Assembly: GCA_028289425.1 (NCBI GenBank)
Contig: JANQPL010000007.1
Span: forward strand, 124,001 to 188,000
DNA: 64,000 nucleotides
Source of the DNA: Alphaproteobacteria bacterium
Lineage (GTDB): Bacteria > Pseudomonadota > Alphaproteobacteria > JANQMY01
Reading direction: 5' to 3'
A program made the translations under genes and the position numbers. This document shows positions 26,528-35,986 of this stretch, piece by piece. The notes under the pieces are model-generated. The model saw only the letters and a program-made list of their open reading frames with translations. It was not told where the DNA came from and made no database searches. Numbering within the stretch: position 1 is the first letter of the stretch; the number at the start of each line of letters is the position of its first letter.

Positions 26528-27982
26528 ATGGCCAAAATGCCGGTAGGCCAAATACTGAGACAACGTGCCGAGGAAGACCCTCGGCGGCCGATGATCACCT
26601 TCGAGGATCGAACGGTCACGTGGGCGGCTTTCGATCGGCAAACAAATCGCCTGGCGCGCCTGTATTCCGAGTTGGGCGTTGGGCTGGACGATATGGTTAC
26701 GATTGCCCTGCCGAATGGTATTGAATTTTATGAAGCGGCATTTGCGGCCTGGAAGTTGGGGGCCATACCACAGCCGGTGTCGGCGCGCCTGCCGCACGCA
26801 GAACTTAAGGCCATTATCGACCTTGCTGACCCAGCTTTGGTGGTGGGGGGGCCGGACGACATGGGCTATGACCGCGCACATCTCCAGTCGGGTTTCGGTG
26901 TTTCGCCGGACGTTAGTGACGAAGCGCTACCGGACAAAACCGCGCGCCATTGGAAAGCCCCAACATCTGGAGGAAGCACCGGTAGACCAAAACTGATCGT
27001 TGCCGGTGATTCAGCCGAATTCGATCCCGACGCCACGTTAATGGAGATGCGCTCAGGTCAAACACATCTGGTGACCGGGCCGCTCTATCACAACGCCCCG
27101 TTTTCGCTCTCGATGCTCGGATTGATGTTCGGCCAGCATATTGTGGTCATGAAACGTTTCGACGCGTTGAAGACGCTTGAGTTGATCGAAAAGTATCAAG
27201 TGAATTGGCTGAACCTTGTTCCCACCATGATGTTACGCATCTGGCGGCTCGACCCGGACGCGAGAAACCGCTTCGACCTGTCTTCGATAGAAGCGCTCTG
27301 GCACATGGCGGCCCCCTGTCCGGTTTGGTTGAAGGAAGAGTGGATCAATTGGATCGGCCCCGAGAAGATTTGGGAACTCTACGGCGGAACCGAAGCACAA
27401 GGCACAACCACGATACGTGGCGATGAATGGTTGAAACACAAAGGGTCGGTCGGCAAACCGCTCGATGTCTTTGTGATGAAGATTTTGAACGAAGACGGCG
27501 AAGAGATGCCTGTCGGCGAAGTCGGCGAAATCTTCATGGCGCCAAAAGCGGGCGCCGGCACCACCTATCACTATGTGGGGGCTGAAGCGAAAGCGACATC
27601 CGACGGCTTGGAAAGTCTGGGCGACCTTGGTTGGTTCGATGAAGATGGATATCTCTACATCGCCGACCGTCGAACCGATATGATCCTGTCGGGTGGCGCA
27701 AACATTTATCCTGCGGAAGTGGAATCCGTTCTTGATTCCCACCCCCACATGCGGTCGAGCGCGGTGATCGGATTGCCGGATGAGGATCTGGGAAACCGTG
27801 TTCACGCAATCGTTGAAGCAACAGACCCCCTGACGATGGAAGCCCTGCTTTCCTATGTTGAAGAACGGCTGGTCCGTTACAAAGTCCCGCGCAGCGTCGA
27901 GTTTGTGACGGAACCTCTGCGTGACGACGCGGGCAAAGTGCGGCGCAGCGCGTTACGGCAGGACCGTCTGAAACCAACTTAG
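26528..27982 (+). CDS. AMP-dependent CoA ligase, bile-acid-CoA-ligase-like
   Basis: This 484-residue ANL-superfamily adenylate-forming enzyme has a P-loop TSGGSTGRPK in place of the commoner SSGTTGxPK. It also has LYGGTEAQG, the hinge region GDLGWFDEDGYLYIADRRTD and the C-terminal Lys-containing segment GKVRRSAL. The SGGSTGRPK form and the overall length resemble bile-acid CoA ligase BaiB and related steroid-carboxylate ligases. It probably activates a carboxylated side chain to its CoA thioester. The ATG follows GGGAGCGGACG and lies 55 bp after the MFS gene. One of four CoA ligases in the window, it is distinct in sequence from the CaiC-like pair. Confidence 0.88.
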   Translation: MAKMPVGQILRQRAEEDPRRPMITFEDRTVTWAAFDRQTNRLARLYSELGVGLDDMVTIALPNGIEFYEAAFAAWKLGAIPQPVSARLPHAELKAIIDLADPALVVGGPDDMGYDRAHLQSGFGVSPDVSDEALPDKTARHWKAPTSGGSTGRPKLIVAGDSAEFDPDATLMEMRSGQTHLVTGPLYHNAPFSLSMLGLMFGQHIVVMKRFDALKTLELIEKYQVNWLNLVPTMMLRIWRLDPDARNRFDLSSIEALWHMAAPCPVWLKEEWINWIGPEKIWELYGGTEAQGTTTIRGDEWLKHKGSVGKPLDVFVMKILNEDGEEMPVGEVGEIFMAPKAGAGTTYHYVGAEAKATSDGLESLGDLGWFDEDGYLYIADRRTDMILSGGANIYPAEVESVLDSHPHMRSSAVIGLPDEDLGNRVHAIVEATDPLTMEALLSYVEERLVRYKVPRSVEFVTEPLRDDAGKVRRSALRQDRLKPT

Positions 27983-28163
27983 CCGATACGACGCCTCGTC
28001 ATGAGGGCTGTCCGGATTTGCTAGGCCCAATGACGCCCGTTGCCATGGAATGGCTGCGTTTTTTAACTGACCTTTTGGTGAGAGCGCTCAGCGCTTAAGC
28101 GCTTTGTCGGTTGAAGATCCGGAAGATTGGGCGTGAGCGGCTCGCAACGATGAAAAGAGCCTC

Positions 28164-29147
28164 ATGCCTGATTGTCGCCATCGAACAGAACATATCGAGC
28201 ATTTCGACGAACACGGCTGGGTCCTTATCGAAGAGCTGTTGACCCCAACCGAAATTGAAGCTGCATATCCCGGCTTGTTTTCGGTTTATCCGACTGCTGA
28301 GGCCTTTCACTCAGGAGACGCCGACTTTCGAAGCAGTGGTTTCAAAGCGATAAGCGACAGTCCGGCAAATGCGGGTGAGGATCCCCGGTTTCGGCCGATG
28401 CAATTCGCCGGCCTGCGAGAGTTTCCGTTTTCGGACCAGACGCTTAACCTGTTGGCCCTACATCCGGCGATCATAGCCGTTGTCGAAAGCGTTCTGAATA
28501 CACATGATGTCCGACTCTACCAGGCAGAAACGTTCGCAAAGTACACGGGCGTCACTGAGTACGATCAACCCTTCCACGTTGACTACACCAACCACACTAT
28601 GCTGCCGCCTCGGCATGACCGAAAGTACGGTCAAGTCACGCTATTCCTCTTCTTGACGGATGTGTCGGCCGAACACGGCCCTACGAAAGTCGTAAGCCGG
28701 CAGCTTACGGACGATTTCCCCCTTTCGAAGCTCAATTCAATGGGAGAGAAAGTCGACTCCGACCAAGTTGCCGTTTGGGAAAAAGCGGCGACAAGCGCGA
28801 TAGCGCCGCGGGGATCGCTGTTTGTGTATGCACCGAATGTTCTGCACAGAGGTACGAACATGTCGATCCCAGGGGGCGCCCGCTTTTTCTTCAATCTGGG
28901 TTACAAATCGGCAGGAGCCGATTGGGTGGGCGCAAACCCTTGGCCGCGCAAAGGTTTCTATGAGCAATGGGAACCGCTGGTTAATCGCTGCAGCGTACGC
29001 CAATTGGAAGTGTTGGGGTTTCCTGCGCCGGGGCACGACTATTGGGATGAAACCACGCTGCACGGCGCGGCCGAGCGGTACCCGGAACTTGATCTGAGGC
29101 CGTGGTGCGAGGCGCTGGAAAAAAGAAGCCGGATGGGAACAGCATGA
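28164..29147 (+). CDS. phytanoyl-CoA dioxygenase (PhyH)-like protein
   Basis: This 327-residue non-haem Fe(II)/2-oxoglutarate dioxygenase-like protein has the facial triad first part in FHVDYTNH (HxD), the distal His in VLHRGTNM and a following Arg-containing strand GGARFFFN that could bind 2-oxoglutarate. PhyH enzymes hydroxylate the alpha carbon of branched acyl-CoAs or act on free small molecules and natural products. Here it may hydroxylate a branched or isoprenoid side chain. A small AGCGCT-rich palindrome (28090-28103) lies upstream. Its TGA stop overlaps the next ATG (ATGA), showing translational coupling with the hydrolase. A second, more distant PhyH-like gene is at 33619. Confidence 0.88.
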   Translation: MPDCRHRTEHIEHFDEHGWVLIEELLTPTEIEAAYPGLFSVYPTAEAFHSGDADFRSSGFKAISDSPANAGEDPRFRPMQFAGLREFPFSDQTLNLLALHPAIIAVVESVLNTHDVRLYQAETFAKYTGVTEYDQPFHVDYTNHTMLPPRHDRKYGQVTLFLFLTDVSAEHGPTKVVSRQLTDDFPLSKLNSMGEKVDSDQVAVWEKAATSAIAPRGSLFVYAPNVLHRGTNMSIPGGARFFFNLGYKSAGADWVGANPWPRKGFYEQWEPLVNRCSVRQLEVLGFPAPGHDYWDETTLHGAAERYPELDLRPWCEALEKRSRMGTA

Positions 29148-30157
29148 CAGAAGGCTCTCGGCTCGAAAATGACCAGCTTCACTTGCCGGCGCGGTCAATT
29201 CCTCACCCTTTCAGCATCAGTGCCGAAGCAAGAGCGGCCCTCGCCGTCGGGGCTGCAAGGGAACCGAAGCAGTTTCCGGACGTCGAGGATGTCGACGGCT
29301 GGCGGAAACAAATCGCGGCCATGAACGATAGTGCTTCGGCCTATCTGGATGCGATATGGCAATCGCCGGAACTCAATATCAACATCGAACGCCTGGGTGA
29401 GGTGGACACCTATGTCGCCCGCAGAAAGAACCTGACCGAAGACGGCCAACGCAAGATAAACTTCCATATTCATGGCGGCGGGTGGGTATATTTTGGCGGC
29501 CGCTATGTGGTGCTGCCCGCAGCGGTAAGTGCAATGCATTATGACGGTGTCGTGTACGCCGTCGACTATCGGACACCGCCCGATCATCCCTATCCGGCGG
29601 CGTTGGACGACTGTCTGTCCGTGTACCAAGAACTTTTGAAGCGCTTCGATCCGGCCTCCATTTTTGTTTCGGGAGACTCGGCAGGTGGAAACCTTGCGGG
29701 CGCTTTGATGCACCGGGCGCGGGACTTAGGACTACCGGCGCCTTGCGCCTTGTTTTTAAACACGCCGGCCTCTGACCTGACCCATGCGAGCGACAGCCTG
29801 CATACTAATAAAGGGGTCGACGTGGTGTTGAGCCACGGTGTCGGCAAGGAATCAGAACTCTACTGCAATGGTGCGGACGCCCGTAGCCCCTACCTTTCTC
29901 CCTTGCTTGGCGACTTAAGCAAGGGGTTTCCGCCGACCTATATCCGCACCGGCACCCGAGACGTGCTGTTGTCGGATTCTGTGCGCATGCACGCGGCTTT
30001 ACGGAAAGCAGGTGTCGAGGCGGACCTTTATGTGGGGGAGGCTATGCCCCATGGGGGGTTCGCCATTCTTGGGTCTGAAACTGTCGAAGACATCGATGCC
30101 CGAGAAGATCTGTTGCGTTGGTTGGCAAAGCGTTGGCCTGGGCCCGAAGCCCCTTAG
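29144..30157 (+). CDS. alpha/beta hydrolase, HSL (type IV) family
   Basis: This 337-residue hormone-sensitive-lipase-type hydrolase has the oxyanion motif HGGGWVYF, the nucleophile in GDSAGGN, a likely catalytic Asp in G-T-R-D-V-L-L and the catalytic His in AMPHGGF. HSL enzymes hydrolyse short to medium esters of bulky alcohols. It is the third esterase in the window and the only one of this fold branch. I chose the ATG at 29144, which overlaps the preceding stop codon by ATGA; the open frame continues 14 codons upstream inside the PhyH gene. It is part of the plus-strand operon 25030-33578. Confidence 0.9.
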   Translation: MTEGSRLENDQLHLPARSIPHPFSISAEARAALAVGAAREPKQFPDVEDVDGWRKQIAAMNDSASAYLDAIWQSPELNINIERLGEVDTYVARRKNLTEDGQRKINFHIHGGGWVYFGGRYVVLPAAVSAMHYDGVVYAVDYRTPPDHPYPAALDDCLSVYQELLKRFDPASIFVSGDSAGGNLAGALMHRARDLGLPAPCALFLNTPASDLTHASDSLHTNKGVDVVLSHGVGKESELYCNGADARSPYLSPLLGDLSKGFPPTYIRTGTRDVLLSDSVRMHAALRKAGVEADLYVGEAMPHGGFAILGSETVEDIDAREDLLRWLAKRWPGPEAP

Positions 30158-30207
30158 CGGCTTTCCAGAAAAGATCAGGGTTCGATCGAAACACAGGAAT
30201 TGGTGTA

Positions 30208-31905
30208 ATGCATGATCTTGTCATCCGTGGTGGGAAAATAGTCGATGGGACAGGTCGGCCGCCTTTCGTCGGTGACGTCGCGATTGATGGCGGTCGTTTG
30301 ACCCACGTCGGCGAAAAAGCAGGTCCCGCCCACCGTGAAATTGATGCCGATGGCCTTGTCGTGACGCCGGGCTTTATCGATATCCATACCCATCTTGATG
30401 CGCAAATTGGCTGGGATCCGATCCTAACGCCGCTGAGCTGGCATGGGGTCACAACGGCACTCCTTGGGAATTGTGGTGTGACTTTTGCGCCTTGTAAGCC
30501 TGACGACCGCCCGTTGTTGGCAGCAATGATGGAAACCGTCGAAGACATTCCCCGCGAAGCAATCCTGGATGGATTGCCGTGGGATTGGGAAAGCTACGGC
30601 GAATACCTCGATTCCATTGAGCAGCGTCAGCCTGCAATAAACGTGGCCGGCATGGTGGGGCATTGTGCGGTTCGGTTCTTGGTCATGGGCGAACGGGCGG
30701 TCGAGGGTTTGGCCTCCGACGAAGAGATCGCTGAAATGGCGTCGATCGTTGCGAAATCCGTCGACGATGGAGCGGTTGGGTTTTCAACCAGCCGGCTTCC
30801 AGGTCATGTTCTGCCGGACGGCCGCTCCATACCCGGCACGTTCGCCGCCCATGAAGAAGTTCTCGCCATTGGCCATGAAGTCTCGGCACGTAATGGCCTC
30901 ATGCAGAACGTTTTGGATTTTACCCGGCGCGACATGAAAAACGGTGAACTGCTCAGCCGCCTTGCCAAAGAATGCGGCAACCGAGTCTTGTTCAGTTACA
31001 CGTTGGGGTGGACCGCCGATGCCGCCAAAAAGAACGCGGCCCATCTAGATCGCGTGCGCGAGGGTGATCTTGATATCACGGCGCTGACTTTGCCGCGCGG
31101 CACCGGCTTTATTCACGGTCTTCAATCACATCTGCCCGCCTACGACATTTGGGGCCAGACGAAGCCCCTGGGTCCCGCGTGGAACGTGCTGCGCAAATTG
31201 GACCTGCCCGGCAGACTGGCCGCAATTGCGAACTCGGAAACACGCGACGCTTTGATCGCGGAAGCCAAGGCTGCGGATCAGGCCGAACTTCATTGGGTGC
31301 GTGGCAGCTATTGGATGGGGTCTGGTGAAACGCCCGACTATCTTGTGCCGTCCAATCGCAGTTTAGCGGCGTTGGCAGAAGAAGCGGGCGAGCATTGGTC
31401 CGAAACTTATCTTCGGCTGGCTGAAGAAAGCAAAGGCAAGGGCCTGTTTACATGGCGTTGGTTCAGCGCCAACATCGAGGCTGTTGCCGAGTTTCTACAG
31501 CACGAACGCGTTCTACCGGGATTAAGCGATGCCGGCGCCCATGTTGCCATGGTGATGGACTGTGCGGTCTACACCTTCATCCTATCCCATTGGGTTCGCG
31601 ATGCCGGTATCTATGATCTTGCCGAAGGCGTGCGCCGGATCACGTCGGCGCCGGCGCGAATCGTCGGGCTTCGCGACCGTGGCACATTGGCTCCGGGATT
31701 GCGGGCGGACGTAAACATTATCGATCTAGACCATTTGGGCGAAGGTTATCCGGAATTGGCGCACCAGTTTCCCGGCGGTGCCCCCCATTTCTTGCAAAGA
31801 TCACGAGGTTATCACGCCACGTTGGTGAACGGACACGTCGCGTTCGAACACAGCGAGCACACAGGAACGCGCGCCGGACACGTCCTGCGCCATAATTCAT
31901 CCTGA
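30208..31905 (+). CDS. N-acyl-D-amino-acid deacylase-like amidohydrolase
   Basis: This 565-residue amidohydrolase-superfamily protein opens with the small beta-sandwich (LVIRGGKIVDGTG) and the metal motif PGFIDIHTHLD. It continues with GNCGVTFAP, AVGFSTSR and VLPGLSDAGAHV, and returns to the beta-sandwich at the C-terminus (GLRADVNIIDLD). This order is typical of D-aminoacylase/N-acyl-D-amino-acid deacylase proteins, Zn enzymes that split amide bonds. In a sterol or bile-acid-like context it could remove an amino-acid conjugate, but members act on many amides and the substrate cannot be read from sequence. The ATG at 30208 follows CAGGAA. Confidence 0.88.
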   Translation: MHDLVIRGGKIVDGTGRPPFVGDVAIDGGRLTHVGEKAGPAHREIDADGLVVTPGFIDIHTHLDAQIGWDPILTPLSWHGVTTALLGNCGVTFAPCKPDDRPLLAAMMETVEDIPREAILDGLPWDWESYGEYLDSIEQRQPAINVAGMVGHCAVRFLVMGERAVEGLASDEEIAEMASIVAKSVDDGAVGFSTSRLPGHVLPDGRSIPGTFAAHEEVLAIGHEVSARNGLMQNVLDFTRRDMKNGELLSRLAKECGNRVLFSYTLGWTADAAKKNAAHLDRVREGDLDITALTLPRGTGFIHGLQSHLPAYDIWGQTKPLGPAWNVLRKLDLPGRLAAIANSETRDALIAEAKAADQAELHWVRGSYWMGSGETPDYLVPSNRSLAALAEEAGEHWSETYLRLAEESKGKGLFTWRWFSANIEAVAEFLQHERVLPGLSDAGAHVAMVMDCAVYTFILSHWVRDAGIYDLAEGVRRITSAPARIVGLRDRGTLAPGLRADVNIIDLDHLGEGYPELAHQFPGGAPHFLQRSRGYHATLVNGHVAFEHSEHTGTRAGHVLRHNSS

Positions 31906-31991
31906 CACGGAAGAGCAGCCCGTCGGGTCGCTGCAGGTACCAAGGAATTTGCTGCCGGTGGCGCACCGAACACAGAAAATGAGGCTTCAAA

Positions 31992-33578
31992 ATGAGTGAA
32001 AACCTGGCGGACGTTTTCGAGACCGTCGCGCAGAGCATTGAACCGGATGCGCCGGCCATTTTGTGCGACGGATCCGAAATCACGTGGAGCGATCTGGACA
32101 AAATGTCAAACGCCTTGGCGCGCCGCTTGCTAGACGCAGGAATTGGTCTGCAAGGAAAAGTGGGCCTCTACATGCGCAATAGCCCAGATTATCTGATCGC
32201 TTTTGTTGCCTGCTTGAAAGCCCGTTTAGTGCCCTTCAACGTCAACTATCGGTACGGCGCTGAAGAAATCGAATACCTTCTGGAGAACGCCGATTGCGAG
32301 GCATTGATTTTCGATGCTGAGTTTGCACCTGTTGTGGCGGAGGCCCCGTCCGCGAAAACACTGCGCTTGCGTGCCACCTCATGCGGTGAGGCGGAAGGGG
32401 CCGAAACACTGGCGCTGGTTTATGCGGGCAACAATCAGCCGCTGACGATAGAGCGGACCCCGGACGATTTGCTGTTTATCTACACAGGCGGAACAACCGG
32501 ATTACCCAAAGCGGTTATGTGGCCCAGCGGCGCTATGTGGATAAACCTAATTCCGGGTCTCGCGCTCCCCGACCAGGCCCCGCCGGAAACCCGCGAGGCC
32601 CTCGCTCTACAAATTCGGTCCGGTGAGGGTCGATTGCGGTTCTATGTGGCGCCGCCATTAATGCATGGCACGGGCCTCTTGTCGGCGATCGGCATTATGC
32701 TGCGGGGGGGCAATATAGTTCTTAGCAGCCGACATTCGTTCGATCCGGAATTGGTGGTTCGTGAACTTCAGGAATTGAAGTGTGACGGGCTGATCATTGT
32801 CGGCGATGCGTTTGCGCGTCCCATATTGGATGTCTTGCGCGCAGATCCCCATCGATACGACCTCAGGTCCATGCAGGGCATCGTTTCGAGCGGCATGATG
32901 TGGAGCCCGGATGTCAAGACCGGTTTGCTCGAGTTCATGCCGGATGCCTATTTGATCGACGGCCTCGGGGCGAGCGAGTCGTCAGGCTTTGCGACATCGA
33001 CAACCTCGCGGGATAGCACTCCAGGGGACGCAAAATTCGATCTAACAGGTGCCGTTGTTCTGCGTCCGGACGATCTGAAGCCTGTGGAGCCGGGGTCTGG
33101 CGAGATCGGCATTCTTGCCAAGGCGGGCCCCTTGCCGATCGGCTACTACAAAGACCCGGAACGCACCGCGCGAACCTATGTGAATATTGATGGTGTACGA
33201 CACGTGTTGGGCGGCGACCACGCCACGGTAGAAGCGGATGGTTCAATCCACTTACTGGGCCGCGGAAGTCACTGCATCAACACGGCCGGCGAGAAGGTCT
33301 ACCCTGAGGAAGTCGAAGAGGCCCTCAAAACGCACAACGCGGTTTCCGATGCGCTTGTCTTCGGCATACCTGACGAGCGATTTGGCCAGGCGGTCGTCGC
33401 CGTCGCATCAACACGGTCGGCGGTACAGCCCGCAGACTTGGTAGAACACGTGCGCCAAAAGCTTGCCCGTTATAAGGCGCCGCGACACCTCAAGTTGGTC
33501 GAAACCGTGCCGCGCGCTCCGAACGGCAAGGCGGATTATGGTGCGGCAAAGGAAATGTTTGAGGCCAATCCCCGATAA
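31992..33578 (+). CDS. acyl-CoA synthetase, FadD19-like
   Basis: This 528-residue adenylate-forming ligase has the P-loop YTGGTTGLPKAVMW, ASESSGFATS in place of the usual YGxTE, and the hinge and C-terminal segments LGRGSHCINTAGEKVYPEEVEEAL and ARYKAPRHL. The YTGGTTG-PK-VMW signature is shared with mycobacterial FadD19/FadD17-type ligases that activate long-chain and C26-sterol acids. It probably primes a side-chain acid for beta-oxidation. The ATG follows an AGGCTTC-type site, and the gene is last in the plus-strand operon that begins with the MFS gene. Confidence 0.9.
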   Translation: MSENLADVFETVAQSIEPDAPAILCDGSEITWSDLDKMSNALARRLLDAGIGLQGKVGLYMRNSPDYLIAFVACLKARLVPFNVNYRYGAEEIEYLLENADCEALIFDAEFAPVVAEAPSAKTLRLRATSCGEAEGAETLALVYAGNNQPLTIERTPDDLLFIYTGGTTGLPKAVMWPSGAMWINLIPGLALPDQAPPETREALALQIRSGEGRLRFYVAPPLMHGTGLLSAIGIMLRGGNIVLSSRHSFDPELVVRELQELKCDGLIIVGDAFARPILDVLRADPHRYDLRSMQGIVSSGMMWSPDVKTGLLEFMPDAYLIDGLGASESSGFATSTTSRDSTPGDAKFDLTGAVVLRPDDLKPVEPGSGEIGILAKAGPLPIGYYKDPERTARTYVNIDGVRHVLGGDHATVEADGSIHLLGRGSHCINTAGEKVYPEEVEEALKTHNAVSDALVFGIPDERFGQAVVAVASTRSAVQPADLVEHVRQKLARYKAPRHLKLVETVPRAPNGKADYGAAKEMFEANPR

Positions 33579-33618
33579 CAAAAAAATCTATCAGCCGTTT
33601 CCGATGCCTGCGTGGCGG

Positions 33619-34395
33619 CTATCCGGCAGCAGGTAACCTACCTGACTGTTCTGTTAATACGCCGGCAACAAGCTTCGTGGTTTCAGGGTGATTGAAGCTG
33701 AAAATGAATGCCCGCCTGCCGCGTGACGTTTTGTTGGGACCCGTAAAATGGGGTGTGGCATATCCATGAATCGTTGCCGAACCGGCCCGCAGCGGACACT
33801 TTATGGCGCTGCTCAGGTCAAGTGTCGTTTCCGGATCGCGAATGGCCGTAAGACGATCATCACTCATCGGGTCGCCTGAATAGACGAAGTGCTCGGGCAT
33901 AGGATTGGTCTGAGCGTTGGGAATAAACTCCATGCATCCCATTGACTCATCCACATCATCCAGAGCAACCCAAAATGTTGTCACACAATTGTTCGGCAAA
34001 CGCGCCCCCGCGGCCAATGTAGGCGCGGCGACGTAGGACATATCTTGATGCCAGGGCGTGATGTGGGTGTGCCCGCCGGGTTTGTAAATGAGCATCGAAA
34101 AGACGAACTCAGGTTCATCGCATTCCTGAATCTCCCGGGCGATTTCGCGGGCCGCTGCAACCACGGGATTGGATTGCAGATCGGAGCAGTATGCGTGGGG
34201 CATAATGATTTGCCGCGTTAGTCCGCCCAGTTTGCGATTTGTCGTCGGACAAGCGATTGTTCCATCAAGGAAGCCGTCATAGATGGGGCGCAGTGTGTCC
34301 AATGCGTTTTGGTCGGCCAGACCTTCGGCCACGGCGAAACCGTTGCGGCGAAACTTCGCGGCAATATCGACAGCGCGCTCTTTCCATGCACTCAC
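33619..34395 (-). CDS. phytanoyl-CoA dioxygenase family protein
   Basis: This PhyH-fold protein of about 258 residues has the Fe(II) ligands in PWHQDMSY (HxD) and in the TIHGYATPH region, with a following Arg-rich segment for 2-oxoglutarate. It differs clearly from the PhyH protein at 28164. I chose the GTG at 34395 (MSAWKERAVDIAAKF) because AGGAAG lies about 8 bp upstream; a longer frame to 34545 adds a Cys-rich non-homologous extension. It is the last gene of a minus-strand series of SDR, CoA ligase, P450 and PhyH. It probably hydroxylates a side chain or ring, but the substrate is unknown. Confidence 0.88.
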   Translation of the reverse strand: MSAWKERAVDIAAKFRRNGFAVAEGLADQNALDTLRPIYDGFLDGTIACPTTNRKLGGLTRQIIMPHAYCSDLQSNPVVAAAREIAREIQECDEPEFVFSMLIYKPGGHTHITPWHQDMSYVAAPTLAAGARLPNNCVTTFWVALDDVDESMGCMEFIPNAQTNPMPEHFVYSGDPMSDDRLTAIRDPETTLDLSSAIKCPLRAGSATIHGYATPHFTGPNKTSRGRRAFIFSFNHPETTKLVAGVLTEQSGRLPAAG

Positions 34396-34598
34396 GGCAG
34401 TCTTCCTCAGGCAACGGCGTGACGCGACCCTAGGAGCGACCCCGTTTGCTGTCGAGGGGCAAAACTGACACGGAGTATGGCATTTTGCGTCAGTGGAAAG
34501 TTCCGACCAACAAGTGAAGGTCTCCACAGCCTTGGCCTGATCCACATTCGTTATTGCCGTGGGTCCATGAGGCGGGACCGGGGCCGCAAGAGTTGGGT

Positions 34599-35870
34599 CT
34601 AAATTCCGGTCTTGACGTCGACGCGATCAATGGACCGAAATTGAACGCCCACCACATCCGGCGCGGCGCCGTCAGGATCGAGTGCCATATTGGGGAACCG
34701 CTGGGTCATCAATTTCAGAGCGTTTGCCATTTCCCGTCGGGCGAGTTGATTGCCAATGCACAAGTGCGCGCCCATCGAGAACATCACATGCGGCTTGCGT
34801 TCCCGGCGGAAGTTGAATTGATGAGGGTTATCCCATTCCGACGGATCGCGATTGGCATGGCCGATGCAGATCCAAAGATTTGCGTCTTTCGGGAGCTTGA
34901 CGCCGGCAAGCTCTACCTCTTTGGTGGTTCGCTTCGGAATAATCATGATGGGTCCGTTCCAGCGCAAGACTTCTTCAACCGTGTCAACGACAAGGCTTGG
35001 GTCAGAAGCAAGAGCAGACCAGCAACCGGGTGTGGCCAACGCCGTTCCTAGAGCCGTGCTCAGCGCGCGCGTGGTGGTTTCAATGGCCGCCGGCACCAGG
35101 GCCCGACAGAACGTGATCATCTCCTGATCGCTCAGCCTTTCGCCCTCAAGTTCCACGGACAACATATTGCTGATCAGATCATCGCCCGGCTTTTCCTTCC
35201 TTTCCTCGATCAGCACCTCGAATAGGTTCCCCATGTCTGCGGAGGCCCGAACCGCCTTGTCCCAATCAATGCTGGCGCTCATGATATCGGTCGCCAATTC
35301 GGCGAACCGTCCAATCTGCTCCGTCGGAAACCCGAAGATCTCACAGATCACCAGAGTCGGTACGCGACAGGTGAAATCAGCAACAAGATCAGTTGTTTCC
35401 TTCCGAGCTGATTTGTCCATCAGCTCTTGCATGATCGGAACAATGTAGTTGGATTCAAGATGATCCACGGATTGCTTGTTGAATGCCTGCATTATGAGAT
35501 CCCGCAGCGGCTTATGACGCGGCGGGTTTAATCCCGCGATTTGTCCGTCCCCCATCAAGATGTCCATTGATCCACCATAATTCTGATAGAATGACGGTTG
35601 GTCCGTCACGACGGTCTTGACCGCCTCCATTCCCAAGACCAGGAAGTAAGGATGTTCGGGGTTCATGGGCAAAATCGTGGGAAACGCAACGCCGTCCAGA
35701 ATGTTGTCCTGAACCTCAATAACATCGCCAAATTTACCGCGGGCATTTTCGAAGAACTCTTGGGGTTTTCGAACGACCTCCGGGTCCATCACCTTTGCTT
35801 CGATCGAACAAAAGAACTCCGGATCGATATCAACATTGGCAATTTTTTGCAGGCGTTCATTATCAATCAC
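34599..35870 (-). CDS. cytochrome P450
   Basis: This soluble bacterial P450 of about 423 residues has the I-helix AAIETTTR (Glu-Thr instead of the usual Asp-Thr), K-helix EEVLRW and the haem-binding FSMGAHLCIGNQLARREM, with the proximal Cys near residue 370. It is likely to hydroxylate a hydrophobic substrate such as a steroid or terpenoid side chain. No ferredoxin or reductase gene is in the window, so redox partners must come from elsewhere. I chose the GTG at 35870 (MIDNERLQKI), with GAGGGGAA upstream; a TTG five codons earlier also fits. It follows the CaiC-like ligase by 116 bp. Confidence 0.9.
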   Translation of the reverse strand: MIDNERLQKIANVDIDPEFFCSIEAKVMDPEVVRKPQEFFENARGKFGDVIEVQDNILDGVAFPTILPMNPEHPYFLVLGMEAVKTVVTDQPSFYQNYGGSMDILMGDGQIAGLNPPRHKPLRDLIMQAFNKQSVDHLESNYIVPIMQELMDKSARKETTDLVADFTCRVPTLVICEIFGFPTEQIGRFAELATDIMSASIDWDKAVRASADMGNLFEVLIEERKEKPGDDLISNMLSVELEGERLSDQEMITFCRALVPAAIETTTRALSTALGTALATPGCWSALASDPSLVVDTVEEVLRWNGPIMIIPKRTTKEVELAGVKLPKDANLWICIGHANRDPSEWDNPHQFNFRRERKPHVMFSMGAHLCIGNQLARREMANALKLMTQRFPNMALDPDGAAPDVVGVQFRSIDRVDVKTGI

Positions 35871-35986
35871 GGCAGTTCCCCTCAAACCCAGAGTGCGCTG
35901 ACTTCTTCATTAAACGGATCATTACTTAGAACACGGCAAATTGTTGCAGATTTCACTGGTTGGACAAAGCGTGCCGATGAGACTGG

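Noticed and set aside
28090-28103. Palindrome AGCGCTTAAGCGCT upstream of the PhyH gene
   Set aside because: It is symmetrical, but it occurs once, has no T-run and no repeat elsewhere in the window, so neither terminator nor operator can be supported.
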